A program made the translations under genes and the position numbers. A DNA stretch of 64,000 nucleotides from Synanceia verrucosa (taxonomy: Eukaryota; Chordata; Actinopteri; Perciformes; Synanceiidae), in the NCBI GenBank assembly GCA_029721515.1, contig CM056567.1, forward strand, positions 7,837,507 through 7,901,506, written 5' to 3'. Below, piece by piece: positions 38,192-48,500 of this stretch; the first letter of the stretch is position 1, and every line of letters begins with the position of its first letter. Under the pieces are notes generated by a model. It was not told the origin of the DNA, searched no databases, and saw only the letters and a program-made list of their open reading frames with translations.

Positions 38192-41100
38192 ACAGCTGTC
38201 CATTTGTGATGCATATACATACCATGTCTGAACAAATCCAGAGACGGCTTGTCAGGCCCACACCCAAGTTTGACACCAACTTTCACATTTAGCCAAATAT
38301 ATGAAGCTCTGCGAAAGTGCCCACTCTGAAGGTTGTCATGTGTTTGATCGTAGAGCTGTTGGTATGAAATTGGCCCCTGCAAAATTTTTCCCTGTCACCA
38401 AGTTACTGAGATCTCCCAACCAGCTGTTGTTTTTTCTTCTAGTGTCCCAGCCCTCAAAGGAAATAAATGAATCGTGGTTTCTTTATCTATGGTCGGCTCG
38501 GTCGGTATGAACACAGTTGAGAACAGCTTCAATTTGAGAGCTGCCTGACCAGCCTATCAACAGCATTGACGTCACCATAAGGACCCAGCTGGACCACTGA
38601 GCAGGTGTCATCCTCAGTTTTATCTTCGCCATAGTCATTGCCAAGCTTTTGAGTTGACTTTTTTTCCTTGTTTTCACTTTTTCTGCTTTCTTCTCCACTT
38701 GTTTAATTTGGCTTATCCATTGTTATGTCCTCTTGATGATTTTTCTTTACTTTTCACCAGCTTTTTTCACGTTGCCCCTGTCCTCCTTGACATTTCATAT
38801 CTGTTATCTTTTATTTGACACTCGCAGAGGCCACAGGAATGAAGACATGGTGCTTTTTAGCCTCATTACTATTTCTACTGATTGATGCTTGCTGTCATTT
38901 TTTTGTGGGTTTCATGTGAGTTTCAGATCATTACTATTGAATGGAGAATGCAGTACTTTCTCGTTATCTTGTTGTGTGTGTTTGTTTATGAGTAAATAGT
39001 CTCGATGAGACACTGAAAGGAGATGTGGAGCAGGAGAGGCAGTATCTGGAGGAACGCCCAAAACTCTGCATCAATGCAGAGTTGATAAGTATGCGCAGTT
39101 ATTTCCTTTTTTTATTTTGCGTTGCATCTTGAGGTGTACTGATTCTATGCACCACAAAGGAGGCATCGCTTGTGATGTGTTTTGCCCTCCTCTCAAACCA
39201 AATGTCATCTTGCTTTTATTTTTCTCATGTTGCCCATGCTGCTGTCACCTCGAGGAGAACCTCCTCCCCTCGCTGTTCCTCCTGCCAGTCAGGCACTCCC
39301 ACACAGCAAAGTAGCCCTCCAGCTGTTTCAAGACAGCACAGCCTGGTCATGCCCAGTCTGGCTCCAGACAAAACACCAGCAGGACTCAGGCACAACCTCA
39401 GACCACCAGACAGGGTTGCATGTAATACTAACATCTTTCACAAGGGGGGAAGAAGACAGTTTGAGACGTTCCACATTTAAGTCTCTGCCACAATGCCCTT
39501 CTAGTCTGTATATTCCATGTCCTGACATTTGGGCTTGTAAGTGTGTGTTTGTGTCTAATTTTAGAACAACCCCCTCGCCCTTGTTGCACACATATTGCCA
39601 CAGCCAGCTTGTGACTTTCTACACTATTTGCTCAGTGTACATAGCTCATGTATATCACGTTGGTGGTGGAGAACGAGCGATGGGATTCGACCTCCTGACA
39701 GCTATCAGGTGTCAGCAAGAACTGCCCACGGCCTTGGTTCTAGTTATGTCGTCCCATAGTACTAAAATCTTTAACAATGTGGAAGGCTTTCAATTAGGAC
39801 TCCCACTTGTGACAATCTGTTGCTGATATTATGAGCGTTGTCGATGGAAAATATAAAATCATATAATCTGCTGCTGCCTCAGCTCTTACACTCCAGTCGC
39901 ACTATGATCGAAACCGTTTTTCATTTTCAGTTTGCCATTAAGCCTGACATGGATTTATACTTTACTCGACATACTGATGAGTCATCCTAATGTGATGAGT
40001 TAGCAGTTGCAGGATACCCATGCCCTGATTCCCATTCTTTTGGGACTTTATCACCTGTTTAGGTTTGCATGTCCTTTTCTGTTCTGAGATACAGCAGCCT
40101 TTATCAGCTAGTATTGCTACTTTCTGCCCTCTCCCACTTCCCATCTTACTGTCTCCTTCTGTTCCTCCTCCTTAGTCACTGTAAGAGAGGCATTTGTCAG
40201 GGTCCAACATTTGCAGTTGCCTGAATGCCAGAGACACCGACTTGGATTTTATTCTTTTCTGATCATGTATTTCTTCACATGAGAATTGCTCACAGACACT
40301 TGGGCATTGGAATTGGTCACCGAAAGATGATTCATTTTTTGATACCCACTAGGATCTGAACTTTTTGGTTGGCGCTACAAAATTGTTGGTTACCCAGCCC
40401 TAGTCTTATGTTTAAAATATCACTTTTAAGACTGTGAATTTTGTTCATTTTTTTTTTCAAAGGTGAACTACGAACATGAACTAGTTTATTTTCATGTGTG
40501 AACTGAATTTTGAGTTGGTTCTTTTTTAATATGCACTGGCCCAACACAGGTGGCTCACCTGTTCAGACAGGACACACAGGGTGTATCTGCTATTGATCAA
40601 ATGTGCAACAGCAATAAGTACAGCTTTTTGAAGAAAGAATTGTTGTGTTGTAACATAGGTTTTAGTGAAATAACAGTCATGAGCACTTTTTTTCCCTCAC
40701 TGCCCATTTCACATCACTGAAATGAAACATATTACAATAATACTCAATAAACACATTAAAATAATACTCTGACTCATGCTCTTTGGTGGATTATGGGTGC
40801 TGAATTACAGGAGATGCTTGGATAGATTCAAAAAAGACAAATCTAATTTTATCTGTACATTTGGTTGGTAATTACAGCGTACTTGTTATTTTCCTTGTTT
40901 TTTTTGAACTGAGTTCTGCTGCTAGTCACCCACTCAGAGTGGGACTGTTTAGCCAACGATCTGGTCATAACATTTAGCTTCAGTTATTGACTCAATCCTT
41001 CTGGTTAATGCTTGCCAAATCCTGGGACCCTATTTTTTAGGTCCTGCAAAACCTTTCTAGTGTTTGTATACTGTGCATCACTACAACCCCAGCCGAAAAT

Positions 41101-42570
41101 GACTATGATTTGGCATACATTGTTTGTGTTAAGTTAAAAACTATTTGCATTTGACTTGATGTTGCACAGTCTACAGTTTAAGACTTTGGTGTACTCTGCT
41201 TTTTGTTTCCTGTGTGGTTAAGCATCTTTTTTGCTTCTACAAACAGATTGGCTATCTGTGTATGTGTGTTTGTTTTGTTCTTCCTGCATCTGTGCAATGT
41301 GTAACTGCAGAACCAGTTTGCAAATTTCAGAGTGATTTGCATATGTTCCCAGCAGTGCAGGCCTGATGTTACCACAGTTTAGTCACTTCTCTATTGACAA
41401 GTGCACACAAGGCCCAGGGGTCAGCTGTTTTCATTATATTTGCATCTACAATCCCTCTATTTACTTATATGTACACTTTATGAAGAGTGGACTAGTAAGT
41501 AGTGAGTCGATTTTTTTTTTCTCCTCTCTCCATTTGATCAGTGAGAGAGTATGTTTGATTTAATCATGGTGAGGTGATGGCAACCAATGCTGATAGTGTT
41601 GTTGTTGGTCTCCATTCACACTGTACACACAGTAAAAGTAGTTTTCTACTGCTTCTCACTAGACGGTTCCTCTGTTCATGTTTGAACTTTGAAATGCTCT
41701 TTTGCTCTTAGTGACCCAACTGTTGGTTACATTTAAAACACAGACTGTATGAAGTCACTTTGTACATCTGGGAAACCACTAACCAGCTGGTTTTCGTCTT
41801 TTAGCATAAGCTGTTATTGTGGTGTCCTTGGTGTGTTTGTTGCCGCTTTTGTTCTCCAATGTTACCTCCATTTTTCAGCCTCTCTTAACCGTCTGCTCTC
41901 CTTTCAACAGTCAGGTTTCACACGTGAAAAGTTAACTCGCCTCTTGTCCGTCCTTTTTGCTTTCTGAAGGCTTAAAAGCCAAAATACTTTCTAGTTACTG
42001 TTTTTTTTCCCTCAAGTTTCATTTGTCTGCATGCTCCAATGCCACATTGTGTTGGGCGCTGCTCAGAGGCAGTAATTAAAGGCGTCACGGAGGATCTCAG
42101 CCATCACGCAAGAAAAAAAGTCAAGGCAGTTTTGAGTGCCCTTGTGGCTGCTGCCAAGTATGAAAGACAGAGGGGAGGCTTCCCTGTGACAGGGACTCTG
42201 TGGTTGGCAGTTAACTGAGGGGATAAGTGACACTGGGGTTGTGAGTGGGAGCAAGATGAAAAAAAAGAGGAGAGAAGTGGTGAGGCTTTGAAGAGTGGCT
42301 TCGGGTTTGCAAAAGGGGAAAAAAGCTGTCCTGGAACTCAAGCAGGTGGGGTTAAAAGAGGCAATATGAAAGCGTATGCACCGTTTTTCAGTTGAGTTTA
42401 ATCTTGTGTCTTCCTGGAGGAGGTGAAAGGAGGGAGCGTGGGACTGAAGCGCCAGGGCTGTTTGAAGTTTTGCCCACCCTGCAATCCTCACCTTGTGACT
42501 CTGCTGCCTGTGACACAGTGCTGAAGTCCAAGCCCTGTTGCCCGCCCACTAGTGCGTGTGTGAGTGTGTG

Positions 42571-42590
42571 GGAGAGAGAGAGAGAGAGAT
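42571..42590. repeat. (GA)n microsatellite
   Basis: A short GA run (GGGAGAGAGAGAGAGAGAGA) in ptp4a2 intron 1. Confidence 0.85.
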
Positions 42591-43654
42591 CGGTTCCAGC
42601 CAGTTTGTGGCGGCCCGGTTTAGACCGTCAAGGACTTGGCACAGATTGACTGACTGCTCACTGGCTGGTTACAACCCAGACATTTCCTGCTCAGTAAGAG
42701 CAGTATGTCCTCCATATTGAGTGTATTATTAGTTTTGATTGTCGTGACAGGTGGTGAATTGACAGGGTGATGTGATTCAAAGGTGTAGTCACTTCACAGC
42801 AGACATGCAACGAAGGCTGGAATGTCATGAAAGCTTTTTTCAGTTTCTGAATGCCACATTATTATATTTCAGTTTACAGTATTAAGAAGAAAATATAAGA
42901 GGTTGCCAAAGGGATTGTGGAAGTCCTGATGACGTCGAATTGTCTGGAAAGGGTTGAACTTGTGAGCTCAACAACTACTACTGCAACCTGCCAGCTGTCC
43001 TTCTGAACTTGACACCCAGAGTGTTTTTTATGGAACTGTTGTTCTGTCAGGACTAAGGGTCCAAGATTAAATTGTGATGATATTTCTCGTTTAAGTGTCT
43101 TGTGAGCACAGTGCAGAAAATAACCTATCAGACTGAGTTATCCAAGCTTCTATTTGTGACCTGTGGGTGGCAGCAGTGAGCCTTTTCTACATCTAGTCTG
43201 CCAGAAACTGACACGATAAAGGGGAAGGAAAGCAGCAACTGCAGCACTTCAGTAAAATTAGAGAGATATTGGCAGATTTGAACTTCCAGGATCAATACGT
43301 CAAATAGAGTATGATCTAAAGATGCAAATAATGCATTTCTGCAATGTTGGTGAGGCCCATGATTAGCTACAACTGGATTTTTACTGAAACTATACATCCC
43401 TACCCCGGCGCTCCATGGAAACCATTGTTCTTAACAAACACTGGCCGTTGCAGAGACAGCGCAGGGACTGTCTACAAAGTGCAACACCAGAACAAAAAAT
43501 GAAAAGCATTCCCATTATCTGTATTGTAACATCACGAGATTCAGCTCAGACACAAAAGTGACTCTGTCAAAAAAGTGATTTAATGTGATTTTAATAGTTT
43601 AATAGAGTGTTAAATGGTTTGTCCAGTCATATTTTGTTATTTTAATTTTTTTAA

Positions 43655-43734
43655 AAGTAATGTGAAAATATCGTCTTGTCTCGTTCTCGTGAACCTAATA
43701 TTGTTTATCATCTCGCGTATCGTCACACCCCTAG
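43655..43734 (-). mobile_element. hAT-like terminal fragment ending CACACCCCTAG
   Basis: Repeated TCGTCTTGTCTCGTTCTCGT and TCATCTCGCGTATCGTCACA words lead into a terminus CACACCCCTAG, the reverse complement of the CTAGGGGTGTG start found in fish hAT-like elements. The partner end was not located. It stops 44 bp before the ptp4a2 exon 2 acceptor. Confidence 0.55.
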
Positions 43735-43777
43735 TTTTGACACAATTATTAACCTCATCCGTCTCCTCTCTCTGCAG

Positions 43778-44405
43778 GGTTTCTGTGTTGACTTGAGCCA
43801 TACCTATATGGCGTGTGTGAGCGGAGAATTCTGCCAGGCACAGCACCTCACCTCTGTGGAGAAGTGAATCGGCCGCCCCCCGAGGGACTACGCTACCCAG
43901 AAACCCCCCTGACTACCAGCACACTAGGAACTGCTGACTCATCCAAAAGCCCTCTGGAATACTGCGTAGTCCTTGGCCCGACTGCCCCGCCTGTCCCAAC
44001 CAATACGACAAATCTTTGCTCTCCGCTTTCTCCTTGAACAGCCAATCACAAACAGCTCTCCTGAATGGGGTAAACTGATTGGATGACACCTGGATAGTCT
44101 CTCCATCTTTTACCTTTTTTTTTATTCTTTTAAATTTTTTTGGTTTTGTATTAATTTTTTTAACATCCCGGAGTACTGTGGACTAGTCGATCGTTTTTGT
44201 TACCCTTCTCTGTGTACATCATCCCATAGTTGAACACCTGTTGTCCTCCTGACCCATCCTTCACCACGTGTTGTCATTTTTATTTATTCAACCCTTCTCT
44301 GAACACATAAATCTCCTAGCAGTCTGTGCTGACTTCTGAGCCAAAAGTCGCTTTTGTTTTGTAAGAGTATTGTATTGTAATTGTTTTTTAAGCCGTCTCG
44401 CCAAC
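43778..44405 (+). other. ptp4a2: ptp4a2 exon 2, long 5' UTR with three uORFs
   Basis: The exon begins after CTCTCTGCAG and runs 628 nt before the main ATG. Upstream ATGs are at 43,808 (19 codons, stop TGA 43,865; also in frame with an ATG in exon 1 after splicing), 44,065 (ATGGGGTAA, two codons) and 44,083 (ATGACACCTGGATAG, four codons). T-rich tracts lie at 44,108-44,165. PRL phosphatase mRNAs are known to have a long leader and a magnesium-sensitive uORF. Which of these uORFs corresponds to it I cannot tell here. Confidence 0.8.
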
Positions 44406-46412
44406 ATGAACCGCCCCGCTGCAGTCGAGATTACCTACGAGTGCATGAGGTTCCTCATCACCCACAACCCCACCAATGCCACGCTCAACAAGTTCACTGA
44501 GGTACGCCCCATGTGTCCATGTTAGTATCTCCAACATTCATTTCCAAGTCCTGTGTCTAAACGCTTCTCTGTTCTCATGTCTGCCAGGACCTGAAAAAGT
44601 GTGACGTGAACACACTGGTAAGAGTTTGTGATGCCACCTATGATAAGACTCCTATAGAGAAGGAGGGGATTCAGGTCCTGGTAAGAGTTCACGCACGCAC
44701 ACACACACACACACACACGTTGCAGCCTTTCTTTTGTAACCTACACACACTCTTTTGTCTCCTGCAGGACTGGCCCTTCGATGACGGTGCCCCTCCTCCC
44801 ACCCAGATTGTCGACGACTGGCTCAAGCTGCTCAACACCAAGTTTCGAGAGGAGCCCGGCTGCTGCATCGCTGTGCACTGTGTGGCAGGGCTTGGACGGT
44901 GAGTGGCACACTGCGTTGGCAGTAACTCAAGAGGCGGTCAATGTTGTCTGCAGTGTTGTATGGCCAACGTCTGAATGGGTTCTGGTCTGAGATCAGTAAG
45001 TAACTTTTAAAATCCTCGCTGGGACACAACAACTCTAGTGGTGGATATTCCAGGTTCAGGGGAAAGATTTGCCATCTGTCTATTTCCTGCTGATTATCCG
45101 AGTCTGTGGCACAATGGCAGCAGCTAGTCAGTACATTTGACTTCCACAGGCTCCAGAGGGGCTGGAGTCAGCTTCTCTGGATCCTTTGTCGAAACCCAAT
45201 CACTTTTTACAGTGATTTTTTTATATTTGATTATTGACCTTTGAGGTCTGGAAGGCCACAGCACAAATCACAAGCTTCTCAGCAGCAGCCAGAGGGTGTT
45301 CCCTGGTGTAATGCCACCCATCTGACCTAATGTGTGTCCCTTTCCTGTTAGGGTTGTCTGTTTAGTGTGATGCTGCTGTTAGGGTGCTTAGACCCTTGCA
45401 TCAAAAGGACTCCAGAAAGCTTTAGGCTACATGTAAGAGCCAGCAGCACAGCCACAGGACTACAGAAAGAATGACTTAGTACAATGTTCGAAGAGTCTAA
45501 AAATGTGTTTCACTCCTTATCACCCTATCTTTTAGCCTTCCTCTCAAGGCTCCTTCTCCTGTCAACACTTGTTGCCTGTTGTTGGATCGATCACAAAGTT
45601 CAGACTGGCTTGTCCTGGTGTGAGACTGAACGTGCTGCACCGTACCTCTGCTTTTGTCTCATCTTAATTCAGTATTTTGAATGGCTGTCCTCTCTTCCTG
45701 GTCATGCTTAACAATTTCAACAACCAGCAAGTTATCTCTCATTAATCTGGACAATCAGTTACTTTGGCAGACTCGAAAAGGAACTGCAAACACATTTGCA
45801 TGTGAACTGCCTGTTGGTCATGAGGTTGCAATGTGCAGAAGTCATACTCGCAGACCAACATGACCGTGAATTACAGACAAGTTGTGCCAAGCAGCAACAC
45901 AAGTGTGAAAACAAACAAGGCAGAAGCTCATGACGTGGGCGAACTAGTGTTAAAATGTCTTTCCTGATGACAAATGCACAATAAGCCAATCAGTTCTCAA
46001 TGGCTTGCAGCATTTTTGCATCGCTGTGGCATTCCAGAGGTTGTGTAATTACCAGTATCGGTTAGACTGGCATCTTCTGAATTCATCTCCTTCTCTTCCC
46101 TGTCATGAGTTTACTGCAGTCTGATCTGCTTTCTACCAGCCAGCGTTCGCTTATGGCTCTCTGTGTGGGAGGCTGCAGCACTGTGCCTTGTTGTTGTTTG
46201 TCCTTTCCTTATATTCTCATTCCTCTTTCCACGCTCGCACAGTTTTTTTTTTTTTTTTTAATTCCTGAGCAGTTTTCTTTCTTTTCTCACATACCTTTGT
46301 GATTTTTGTGTGAGAGAAAGTGCTCTGTCAGCAGAAAGTTGTTTTTTTTTTCTATTTATTTTTTTCCTCAGCTGGTGAGAAGAGAAGTTTGTCTTGCTGT
46401 AACTTATCACAG

Positions 46413-46453
<41 letters not shown>

Positions 46454-47348
46454 GGCCAGCAGGAAAACAGTGAACCTGTGCTCCCCTGTTGATTTCCCAG
46501 GCCTGTTTCCCAGGTTTAAACCCCCTCCCTTCCCCTCTACCATATTACTATGGAACCATGTGAACCTTGGCATTTAATCTTCTGTTCTCCTTCTCTCCTC
46601 CTTTGATTCTTTCATCGTCTCCTTCAACCGGTCCGTTGGATTTCTTCACCTCTCAGAGCTCCGGTCTTGGTGGCCTTAGCCCTCATTGAGAATGGGATGA
46701 GGTATGAGGATGCTGTGCAGTTCATAAGGCAGTAAGTAGCCTCCCTACTTTTGTACTTTTTTTTTTTTTTTTTTTTTAATAAATAAACTTTTTAACAAAG
46801 ATTGAGCCTTAAGTGTGTAAATGGTGTTATTTATGTGACTGGCAATGTGCATGAACGTGAAATCAACAGTCTCTTGTTTCTTGGCTAAACTGTATTTTAA
46901 GGTGAATCACCTCTGCATTTTTGTTTCTTAGACTTGTTGATGTTAACTCCTTGTGAATTTATGCATTTTGTGTCTGTCGTCTGGAAAATATGAGTGGGTG
47001 GCATTTCCAGAGTCTGGTGCCAGAAACTGGAAGCACAAGGTGTCTGTTGTTAAAGGAATAATTCAACATTTTGGGCTAGTCGGTTTCACGTTTCCAGTGT
47101 TTCTTTTAAACTAACTGGCAGCCTATCGCACCATTATATTTAAAACTCTTGACTGGTCTTCAATGGTGCACTCTGTGCTTTCTCTTATGGATATCCTTGT
47201 TTTAACCTTCTGCTCTTTTTCCTCTGTTTTTCACAGGAAGAGACGTGGAGCGTTCAACTCCAAACAGCTTCTTTACCTCGAGAAATACAGACCTAAAATG
47301 CGTCTGAAGTTCAAGGATACCAACAGCCACAACTGCTGTGTGCAGTAG
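44406..47348 (+). CDS. ptp4a2: Protein tyrosine phosphatase type IVA 2 (PRL-2)
   Basis: This is a small prenylated dual-specificity phosphatase of the PRL family. It acts at the plasma membrane and endosomes and binds CNNM magnesium transporters. Five coding exons are 44,406-44,501, 44,588-44,680, 44,768-44,898, 46,657-46,731 and 47,237-47,348, all with GT-AG introns, giving 168 aa (human 167). Visible residues are the general acid Asp69 in WPFDDG, the P-loop Cys101-VAGLG-Arg107 followed by Ala108 as in all PRLs, Cys46 in RVCDATYD, and a basic tail from KRRGAFNSKQ to RPKMRLKFK. The CaaX box is CCVQ with Cys165 as the farnesylated residue. VCDATYDK and CCVQ point to PTP4A2 rather than PTP4A1 (CEATYD, CCIQ). 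The Arg107 codon is split by an intron. The main ATG has A at -3 (CCAACATGA). Whether this is the fish a or b paralogue is not decidable here. Confidence 0.96.
44502..44587 (+). other. ptp4a2: ptp4a2 intron 2 (86 nt)
   Basis: A very short intron from GTACGC to TCTGCCAG, close to the minimum for vertebrate splicing. Confidence 0.9.
44681..44767 (+). other. ptp4a2: ptp4a2 intron 3 (87 nt) with CA repeat
   Basis: A short intron, GTAAGA ... CTCCTGCAG, in which a CACGCACGCACACA-type run at 44,691-44,718 occupies about a third of the length, starting 10 nt after the donor. Confidence 0.9.
44899..46656 (+). other. ptp4a2: ptp4a2 intron 4 (1.76 kb)
   Basis: It runs from GTGAGT to CACCTCTCAG and splits the P-loop arginine codon. 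It includes poly-T runs at about 46,243-46,259 and a GT microsatellite at 46,419-46,452. No other gene is seen. Confidence 0.9.
46419..46452. repeat. (GT)n microsatellite
   Basis: An uninterrupted GT run of about 34 bp, 205 nt before a ptp4a2 splice acceptor. Confidence 0.95.
46732..47236 (+). other. ptp4a2: ptp4a2 intron 5 (505 nt)
   Basis: It runs from GTAAGT to TTTTTCACAG, with a T-run near 46,758-46,777 and a fragment of the AAAGGAATA-type repeat at 47,050-47,110. Confidence 0.9.
47050..47110 (+). repeat. Fragment of TTAAAGGAATAATTCAACATT element
   Basis: The fragment starts TTAAAGGAATAATTCAACAT, then TTTTGGG, matching the left end of the inverted-repeat element present at 55,718-56,470. 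Only about 60 bp survives. Confidence 0.55.
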
Positions 47349-48500
47349 GCTGCCAGAGCATCTTTCTTATGCGCAACTAGTGGGAAATCTTCCACCAACG
47401 GAAGATTAAAAAAAAACAAAAAAATGAAGAGAGTGCTATCAGTAATTATTGTGATGATATGTTAACACTGAGTCATGGTTAATTGATCAGAGAGCTAGCG
47501 TGTGATCGAATGAATGAATCCAGATCTGGGGATCCACCAGCCGAACCGATGAATGGAAGGTCAAAGCACACAGATCGGCCCGCCTCCCGGTTATACTGTT
47601 CAAGCCCGGGCCAGAATTTATCAAATTGAGTCCATCCTGTTTTGTTTTTTTTTTTTTTCTTTATTTTTTGTTTAATTTCAGTTGTAATCATGGAACAACA
47701 TTTTCCATTTTGTGAATTTTTATTTTTTCACAAAGGTGATGAAAAGATGTAATGTTAAATGATAATCAGATTTTTATTTCCAATAATTATTGATATTATG
47801 ATTAGGCCTGAATGATGTACCTTTTTAAAAGCATTTTTAGACTCTGAACACATTGTGACTGTCCATTTTGGTATTGGGGTGTTTTTTTATTTCATTTTTT
47901 TTTTCTTTGCACAGAAACTCAAAGGTTCACCTGAAAATGCAGTAATGTTTTCCTCTTACCCTTCACTTGCTTCAAGTCACTTTCAGTTTAGGGGTTCACT
48001 CAGTTTGAATATGTCTGAAATATTTATTCACAAGATATGATATGTGTGGCAGTTATGAGTTTGGCAGGGGCAAGGACACCAATAGTTTTTTTTTTTTATC
48101 CTTTGAGAGCCATGTCTTTTTTTTTTTTTTTAAACTTGTTGGAGTGCAATAATCAGTCCACCTCAGATACGCCCACCAAACCCTGCTGAGCGTCCTACAC
48201 ACACTGACTCACACACATACTTACACTTCAAACTACTTCATTCAGGCAGTGAAACAGGAAAACTCCTACAACAGGTACTTTTCCTGCTTTCATTCATACT
48301 CCTCAACTGGGCTACTATAGGACTTTCCTAAATATACATATTTAAACACACACAGAGCCTAAGATTCAATCTGAAAGACAAGGTGGAGAAGAATGAAATG
48401 GTCAGTTTTTTTATCGTTGTACCCATTTTGAAAACATCCCCAATTCGTATTGGTTCTTTAAAGATAAATAAATTGAAATAAAAAGCATGTGTGTCTTTTT
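47349..48500 (+). other. ptp4a2: ptp4a2 3' UTR
   Basis: About 1.15 kb of AT-rich sequence from the TAG stop to the poly(A) site, with several T-runs. No frame of note is present. The end is set by the AATAAA at 48,477 and its GU-rich downstream element. Confidence 0.75.
48477..48482 (+). terminator. ptp4a2 poly(A) signal
   Basis: AATAAA is followed by AAGCATGTGTGTCTTTTTTT, a textbook GU/U-rich downstream element. It is the best polyadenylation site after the ptp4a2 stop. Confidence 0.75.

Larger units (their letters stand above)
28575..43777 (+). other. ptp4a2: ptp4a2 intron 1 (15.2 kb)
   Basis: This large first intron runs from GTAAGT to CTCTCTGCAG. Its first 700 bp are CpG-rich with repeated TTAACGTTA words. 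The remainder is AT-rich and carries repeats listed separately: a MITE relative at 32.2 kb, a hAT-like end at 35.85 kb, a Tc1 remnant at 36.2 kb, a fold-back element at 37.3 kb and a hAT-like end at 43.7 kb. No independent gene is recognised. A 214-codon open frame at 39,182-39,826 is discussed as a finding. Confidence 0.7.

Noticed and set aside
40330..40405. Possible element end at ACCCAGCCCTAG near 40,400
   Set aside because: Only one short terminal-like motif, with no matching partner or flanking duplication.
43808..43867. The 19-codon uORF starting at 43,808 as an independent small gene
   Set aside because: It lies in the ptp4a2 leader, and splicing makes it part of a longer uORF; there is no sign of a separate transcript.
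44606..44902. 98-codon frame spanning two ptp4a2 exons and the intron between
   Set aside because: It reads through the 87-nt intron including the CA repeat; the spliced frame is the real protein.
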